DNA of 64,000 nucleotides. Origin: Syngnathus acus (taxonomy: Eukaryota > Chordata > Actinopteri > Syngnathiformes > Syngnathidae). The translations under genes were made by a program, and so were the position numbers. The notes beneath the pieces are model-generated. The model did not search any database, was not told where the DNA came from, and saw only the letters and a program-made list of their open reading frames with translations. Position 1 is the stretch's first letter. Each line of letters opens with the position of its first letter. The stretch is taken from positions 14,511,501 through 14,575,500 of the forward strand of contig NC_051094.1 of NCBI RefSeq assembly GCF_901709675.1, read 5' to 3'. Below are positions 38,001 to 47,000 of this stretch, piece by piece.

Positions 38001-41000
38001 CTGCAACTTTCCTTTTACACATTCCCCCATACAAAAGTCTACAAAAGATGGGAACTAACAGAAATATTTCTCAGGGTACGGCCATATTTTAGGCTTGCTC
38101 CAGTCAGAGTGCAGCGCTTTCATAAAGATGCATAAATTACAGCTTCAAGTTGATGGCAGAATCTGCACCTCTCCCTCTTATGCATGTGGAATAATATCTC
38201 CCAGAATGACTGGGCATTTTCTGTGCATTTTACAGCGCACTGCCCTCAAACACTCTGCTCAAATCATTTGAGACACTGATTCCTTGTGACACTTGTGAGC
38301 ACACAGAGAATATACAGGTTGCTCATTCTCTATATTGGTTCATAACTGATTATATTAGAGCAGGTATAACACAGCATAAGATATTGATTCTGGTTGAGAA
38401 ATGAGCAACGGGAGAGCTTTCTGATTGCAAAAATGTTCCAAATCTGACATAAAGGACACATTTTAAGGGAAAACCTGAGAAAGAATGGAGTCCGTTACGA
38501 CAGTTATAAACTCATCGGGAAAACCGTAGGGATGTTTTCTTTCTTTTGTTTCCAGTGCATGAATTCTTAATTTCCAAATAAAACATTTCTACCTTGGCAA
38601 GCTTCTCTTGAAGATCATGGAGCTTTGCCTGCTGCTCCAAATTAGTCTAAAAACAAAATCACAGGTAGCAATAAGCAGATTCTCTGACTTTCTTCCAAAA
38701 CTAGTCTTGTGCTGTAAATCGGCTTGTGAAAATACCTTTTCCAACTTGGTGATTAGCTCATCTGCCTCTGCTTTTCCTTGCTCTTTGGCCTGTTGAAAAA
38801 AAAGACATATATAAGAAAAAAACAAAAAAAAGACTACCATTGGAATTAGGTAAGTCATAGCACCATTTTTCTCAACCCAACTCTTCGGACATGAAAGGTC
38901 CAAACTGAGAATGAAACACCTTCTGCAATCGATGCTGATAGTCTCCTGCCTTCCTCTTCAATTCCTCACTGTTCTGTCGAGAATCCTTCAACTCTGCCTC
39001 GTACAGGTCGCTACGACGACGAGCAGCGGACAGGTCCTCCTCCAGTTGTCGGATGGAAACTCGCATCTCCTCCAACTGGGCATGATATTCCTGGATCAAA
39101 ACCAAATAAGTGTCAAAAAATAGCAAGTGTTTAAAGATGTCCAGAAAAATTTGAGATGTCCAAATATAAGATAATTGTACTCAGTAGCCTGTCCACTATT
39201 TTATAGTGGTCCAGTTTGGTTACTACTTATAAAATGTCACAAAATTCACAGTTATACTTATGTAACATGAAATAGAATTGGAAAATAGATTACTGGTTGT
39301 CCCAGTGTTGTTTGACCTGAATCCAGCTGGAAATAAAAGTTCTTGTTAGACACTTCTGCATCATTTATGTTAGCAGATACATACATAAGTGATGCTGCAC
39401 ACTACATTCTGACTGAATAGGCAGGGGGAAGTAATCATTCAGCCATTTTGCAGTCAGTAGAAATCCTTCAATTCAAGGCTGTTTATGCCAAACATTTTGG
39501 TAGAAAGTAATGTTGGGGGGTAAATAGGAAGCGCCATAGTCACTTAACTCACATGTCTGTTCAAAAGTGATTGGTCACAGCCTTGATCTAATTACGAGTC
39601 GCGCATTCTCCTTATCAGGTTACATGGCACATTGTTACATTCATCCCACTAATAAAAAGTAGCATCTCCTGACTCAGAGGCTCAACACAGAATAGAGCGA
39701 ATGAAGCTGGCAACTGCAGATGATAAAATTGCGAATAAAGTTAAGGTGAGAAACAAATATTATTGCTAGTTTCAATGATGTTGTTGAAGATTTTGCAGCC
39801 AGCTTATATTTGGGGATACATGTTGTCTTTCTGTCTTCACACTTTTTTCTGTTAATGCATCTTAAGTAACGGTATTTGACAAACTACACTTGCGCGTACT
39901 ATTACAATAAAAACAAATCTATTCACACATGATGGACCTGCTAAACTTAGAATAAAACAATGTCTGTCTTTCATGTTACAGATATTAGTGGCTTCAGTGA
40001 ACACTGCATTTTTTTTTTTGCAATAAATCTATCCTCACTATTTGTTGATGCAATACTGCATGGATTTTGCATGAAAATGCCAAACACTGCTGTCAAATGA
40101 CATGCGTGGGAGACAGTTGCTTTTCAAGATGAGACGCTGAATTTAGCAGGTGTGAATTGCAGTCTAAGAGTCCCTAATGGGTACACGATGCAAAGTAGCA
40201 CTTGAGTGAACAGAAAGGTTGAGTCATATATTTGAATACAAATTATTGTTTGTTTAAAGAGGGTTTGTTCTAACATTCCATTTTATTCAGTCACAGTTTT
40301 GCTGATGATATGACACCACCATGTGGAGTACGTTTTAGATTACTTGCAGCTTAGGAGTCTGTAACGTTTGCTCACATCTTCTCTTCTTCTCTTGAACTGG
40401 CAAAGACATTTAAGTTAGTTTAAGCGGTTCCGGAAATGAATGGATGGATAATATGTTGTATGTGCCCCCATTAGTATAAACACGGCATTCTGATTAATAT
40501 ATGTTTGTGGAATTTCCATCTCGGGGGCGGCCATCTTGCGACTTACTGTCGACTGAAAATGACATCGCAGTTGCCAGGGTTCAGGTCACAACCAATCACG
40601 GCTCAGCCGCGGAGAAATGATGAGCTGTGATTGGTTGTGACCTGACAACTGTGATGTCATTTTTAGTTGACAGCAAGAGGCAAAATGGCGGCCCCCTGAG
40701 ATGGATAAAAAGTGGTGGAGTTGGCCTCTTTAATTCATATTCCACAGACAAAACATTAACCAGAGCATTCTGTTCCGACTAGTTGGGCTGCACAGAACAT
40801 ATTATTACAAAGAAAATTTGGGGGTTAACTTCCAATTTAAATTTTGACATTAGTATGAGAAGTGATACTTGACTTTTATATTCAACAGTGTTGGTTAGAC
40901 ATCTTATTCGGTATATTAGCATCTTTTGATCGTCCACAAATTCTAAAAATTAGTCATTTGTAAGCATGACACGACTCCAGGTAAATGTGTCAACAGTAGT

Positions 41001-44000
41001 ATAAAAAAATGCAAATGTTGCTAATACTGACAAAGCTTCACTTGAATGTGGTGCAGTGGTATATGCCTAGCACAACAGATTAAATGTGAGACACACTTTG
41101 TCAGTCAAATCTGAATATCTTGGCTGATATAAGGATGAAGAAGTGGTTGAAAATGATGTTTCTGAAAAAGTATGAACTAAAACCCAGCATCTCATCACGA
41201 CCGGCCTGCCCACTGCATCAGAGCTCTCTTCACTCGTCGGTATAGGGCTCTCATCACCATGGCAACCGCTGCACAATGTATTCGGTGCAGTGCTGTCGAG
41301 CTGGATGAAAAAAGGCTGCTATTTCTAAAACTGTTGACCCTTAAAAAAGTAGGGATTTTATTATACCCTTATATTGTCAGTATGCCAACTAAATTTCTGC
41401 TCTCATCCGTAGATATACATAAACCTGTCAACGTACATGACACGTACTGAAGACATTTAATTTTGATAATTAGAAGCCTCACGAATATTAATGTGTATCA
41501 CACAGTAATGTTCTAATGATTTGCACACTGAGTGGCCCAAGCATAAATACTTATGTAAGCAGTTGAAAAAAGTACTGCAGTCAGTTAATTTGAGTTAATG
41601 TTCTGTTTCAACAGTCATATCAATTCGGTCGTCTTGCCTGGATCCCAAATCATTGGACAATAATGACCCACAAATCAGCAGCAATTTAAGATGCCTGCAG
41701 ATAAAATTCAGAATTTGGTCTCTGTGAACTCCAGACGTCTGACAACCATAGGCACATTTTCTAAATAATTCCCTGGAAATGGAGTTAATCTGCATAAAAT
41801 GGCTGTACATAACTCTAAAATGGTAAATGACGTAATATTGCGAAATCTGAATTTGCAGTCTTTAATTTTATTTCAAATGTACTGAGAAGGTGCTTCTAAA
41901 GGTCAATTCCTAAAACCTCTAAATGCTTCTGGACTGTACTTCATTTAAAACCCACAATAGTATAAACATTGACTGGATAATATCTGACCTGTTCTTTGAT
42001 TTCCTGAAGCTTGTTACTCTGCTCACGGATGTCATGGAGGAGCTGTAATGCTTTGTCATCCTCCTGTGTCACCTCCATTCGAGCTTGTTCCAAACTACGC
42101 TTTAGACTCTGAAAGTGAGACACACTAATGAAGATGGACTTATAGATGTAAACAAAATCAATAGATGTTGACCTACACTCATTATCAAAAACTACTGTAC
42201 ATGTACACTCATGCAGAGAGAGTTTATACAGTGACATTTTATCTACATACACTGCATTCCGTAATGTAGGTGGCCAGGTCCTGTTCTAGGATAGTCCTTT
42301 GAGTCTCTGAGGCCTTCAACTCAATGTCCTTCTGCTGCAGTACTGACTCAAGGTCAGACATCTTCCTTTGAACAAGTAAGATTTCCTGCTCAACCTGAAA
42401 ATAAGAAAAGGACACCCAAATAATCTACCATGAGAGTTACATTTCATGCATTTTGATTGAAACGTGGAGCATTTAATGATTTTGGCTCCTACAGGTTGAT
42501 AGCTACAGAATACTAACATTATAAGAGACAGCTATTCCAAAGATTACATTAGCTATAGGGACAATAAGCAACGGCTACATTTAAGTGTATGAAATATGGC
42601 AGTTTTGCTCTCTGTCGCTGTTGTCTATGTCTGCCCAAAAATAGAAATTTCAGCCTACAAAAGCTCCATGTCTAACTTTGGAAAGCACATTTGTGGTAAG
42701 ATGTAAAAGTATGCATTTTGACCATTTTATTGTTTACTTGTTTTGGTTGTCCATATGCTAACAGTTATGAAGTCATACAATCATAGAGTATACAGATAAC
42801 GGGAATTTCCAAAACGGCCGGTCCATTAATTTTTCTGGTTATTATAGAAAGATTTTGTATAACTGGAGAGTTTTGTTCTCTGAAACATCAAGCAAAGAAA
42901 CTATACCTGTGACATGTGTCCAGTAGTTCTGATGGTTTTGTTTAGAGATGGTCCCAAAGGGGGTGTTGTTATGGAGACCCAGTAGTTGTTGTCACTGCTC
43001 TGATGGAGAGAAAGATGAGACACAAAAGAACAAACACTGGCAATCAGTAACCAAGACTACAAAAGCCTGTTAAAATGCAAGGCTATTCTGAATAGACAAG
43101 ACCAAGAAAAAGTTTTATTTATTTATTTATTTATTTATTTGTTTATATCAAATAGAGTTTGAAATAAATTTATAAAATGAAACAAACTGGCAACCTGTAG
43201 ATTACCAATCACCGATAAAGTGGATTAGATTTTAGCAATAAAATCTTTTAGCAAAAAGCTTTTTTTTTTTTTTGCAAAAAAGCATTTTGAACTTCCACTG
43301 GTGTATTGACCATTACATAACCAAAGAATTATTTTGGTATCAAGACAATTCATTTAAAGGTCCCATGCCATCAAAATCCCAATCTTGCCCTGGTTAATGC
43401 ATAGCAAATGAAAAAGGGTTGATTTAATGATTTAAGTTAGACAGCATGCAGTTTGTTGTTTGCATGAAAAAGTCTTTGTAAGGAATCTGAATTTGCTGTC
43501 ATTTATGGCTCAAACTGTTCACTAATTTTTCAAGTACACTGATTCAAGTGAGAACCAATTTGAGACCAAAGCTTCACACTGGTCAGTGTCACACTGGCAC
43601 TTCAAAGTGCCCCCCCTTTATAGTTTCAGGTGATGCTGTTTTTTCTCTCATAATTATAATATCCAGTTGTGGGCCAGATTGGACGGTTTGGATTCGGCCA
43701 GCTGGCCGCCCGTTGATCATCTTCTGCAAGAGTGACACATTTTAATCACATGCAACCGATGCTCAAATTAAGCAAATTCAAAGGATATTTTCATATATAT
43801 TGTTTTGAAGAGAATTGCTTCACCAGAAGATTATTAACATTTTGGGACGACCCAGTCGAAACACAGACAAAATCCAAACTGCTGCACAAAGTAGAGTCCA
43901 TGAGAGAGATTTTGAGCACTTTTGCAATGAATAGTGTATGTGATTTGCTGATTGAAAAACATGTTACAATTGACTATTTATGTCCCTAACAACATATTCA

Positions 44001-47000
44001 CTATTCAGCACTGACACCTCCTAAAAAAATATTTAAGAAAATAAAGTATTTCCTATGGATTCATTTATTAGCTTTAAGACATATTTAAAATAATTACATC
44101 AGTGAAGTTGTTCACATTGGTAAGTGATGCTTGGTGTTCTGTAAGAGATCCCTATTGAGTTGGCAAAACAAACAAGTTCCTATTTTTAGCTCAGAAAGGC
44201 TAGGAATAGGTTGCTCATGTTGACAAAACAGCGTTTTATACCACCGCTGGATATATTTAGCAGGATGCGTTATCAAGAGCAAGGCAGAGGAATGATGAAC
44301 AGAATATTATAAGCACACGCTCTCCACCCACTTCTCCCAACAGCAACATGCTCATCTCAGTCTTAGAGAAAGTACAAAGACATTGTAGAAATGGACTGAC
44401 ACATTTGTCCTTGCTGTTGCTGGCTGTTCCAAAGCAATGTATCTGTTTTTGACTGTGTTCTTTGAGTGCATGTGTTCAGTCTTCTGTGCGCCGTCTGTGA
44501 CCAGCAGGAGATAAACAACATGCAGTCCAGAAGATCACAGTTAGTGGCCTCTGTGTCAAAACAAAAGACTAGATGCACTTTGTAGAATGAATTGGTGATC
44601 AGTAATACTCTCACAAAACGTGCTAAAGATGTATGATGTGCAACAGAAAAGCATACATTCACCGCTGCTAAACATCTTGACTAACACTAAAGAACCTTTT
44701 CAGCTGCAGGTTAACTTTCTTCCCATAACGATGTACTGTAGAAGGGCAATTGAAATGCAGTCGTCTTGGTATAATGGGGACAATCCCTCTTTAACTAATA
44801 GATTAAGATGTGTTTTTCATTACATAACACTTCCAAGAAGAAAGAAATTAAATTGCTAATGGATGATGGTTCAAACAATCGTGAGATTTTAGGTTTGCCT
44901 TTGTGACTGGGACCAAAGGCCCATAGATCCCATTCGTCTTGATTGTTTTTATGTAATATACATTCAAGCCCAATAATATTCATACCCTAACAATACAAAT
45001 AATTTTGGGCTTGACTGTGGCCTAGGCTTGTTGCAAAAAGACTAGATAGAGTTACTTGACTGTATATGCAGGTGATGTAACTGCAGCACATAAAAGGTTC
45101 CTCAGTTTGTTTATGAGATCCCATCAACAACTGAACAAAAACATTCACCATAGCTGCTGATGAGGAGGTCTTTTTGGTGGGTTGAATAATGTGTTGGCGT
45201 GTGAGTCAGCAGTGGCGAGGAGGAGGAAAGTGGAAAAGGGTTACATCCCATTCTGCTGTGTGGCTCAAGTCCTGTGTTTCTGTTTGGGCTGTAAAGGCAA
45301 CAGTCGATCGGAGAATACTCTGTAGTTTGCACTGATGGATGCCAAAGGCTGTGCAAACAGCCCCCCTGCTGGATACTCAAGTTTGATCTTTCACTTCGCC
45401 CTCTGCACATACCTTTTAGTTAGGGAAGATCTGACACGGACATTATTTTCACTCCTATTATATGCAAACCAATTACCACGCCCGAATTACCATGCTCTCA
45501 TTATGGCCACAGGTGGATATAAAAAATCTAACAAACGCCTCATCAAATGCCAGTTTTTTTTTTATATAAGACCAAGATAAATCATTTCAAAACTTTATCC
45601 ACCACCAACATAACCTCTAACCTTTACAATGCCATTTTTAAAAAAGGGAAGTAAAAACAAGTGAGATAATGTGGTTGCACAAATGTGCACACCCTCTTCT
45701 TTTTAATTTTTAGCCATAGATTGATAATGATTCAGTTACTGCTTGCTTAGGTCAATAACATATCAGAATATATTTTTATTATTATTGTTTTTTATTATTG
45801 TTTTCCAAAGTACAAGCAGGTGTTTATTAATGTATCGTTTTTATTGAACATCAACGATCATTTGCCTGTTATCATGAGGATTTCATAAATCAGATAATAT
45901 TTACTTCTGAGAGGCTGAAATTTGAGCATTTTTACTAAATAGTTGGGCAGTGGCCCTAAACGACGAATTAATTATCAGAATAGTTTTTGATTCATTTGAT
46001 CAAGTAATTATGACACCTCGAGATGAAAACAACATCACAGCCACAGTTGACCTTTTTATAAACCACAACAACAATAACTGAATTGATGGAATATTGACAA
46101 AGGTAAAATCCACCCAAAACGAGGGTAGGCAACTCCGATCCAAAAGTTATCCTCCTTAACACACTTGTTCCAAATGATCAAGGTCATCATCAAGCTAGCC
46201 GATGAGCCGAACATTTGAGTTTCGTTGAGTTTAATTTGGAGTTGCCTACCCCTGACCCAAACAACTTCTTTTGCCAGGCAGAGGCCTCTCCGCAACGCAT
46301 CTAGTAGTTGTTTTGTATCCCAAAAGAGTGATATCAGTTATTGCATTTTTTTGGGTTCTGCCTTGAACTTGTAGAATTAATCGTTGGTTTTCCACATCAG
46401 CACTCAGGTTATCACGCTTGAATCGAGAAGCCTGGTCAAATGAGAGCTAAAACATTTTTTAAGACACCCGGAACAGTCAGTTGTGATTGATTCGATGCCC
46501 TCAGAGTGCCAACGTCACATATGATGGGTATCACAAAAACCTGCAAGTGGAGACTTTTATAGACTTGTTTCATATCCATTCGATGTGATCCAGTCAGTGT
46601 TAATGGCATGGCATACTCAAATAGCAAGACAGGAGAAATGAATTATCTCACATTACGAGTTTTCTAATCTATGGTTGTTTGCTTGACTGATGTGTGTGTG
46701 CGTGTGTGCGAGCGAGCGTGTGTGTATGTGCGTGTATGTGTGTGTGCGCGTTTTTAGTTTTTGAATAACTACACTGACCAAACACTTTTTCTGCAGAGAT
46801 AAAGAACCACTATTCCTGAATTTATCCCCGGGAATCAATAGAGTACCTATCTCTCTACCTATCTATCTATTCAGCATTCACTTCAAAGTACATAATTAAA
46901 AAAGACCCAGCAGATCCAATGGAAAATGGGACAAGCGCCGGTTTCTACCATACACACTGGAGAAAATATCAAAGAACATGCTACCTTTCTCCTTCATCTC

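Noticed and set aside
45111-45410. 99-codon minus-strand frame as a possible upstream citron exon
   Set aside because: No kinase or coiled-coil motif and no fitting splice sites.
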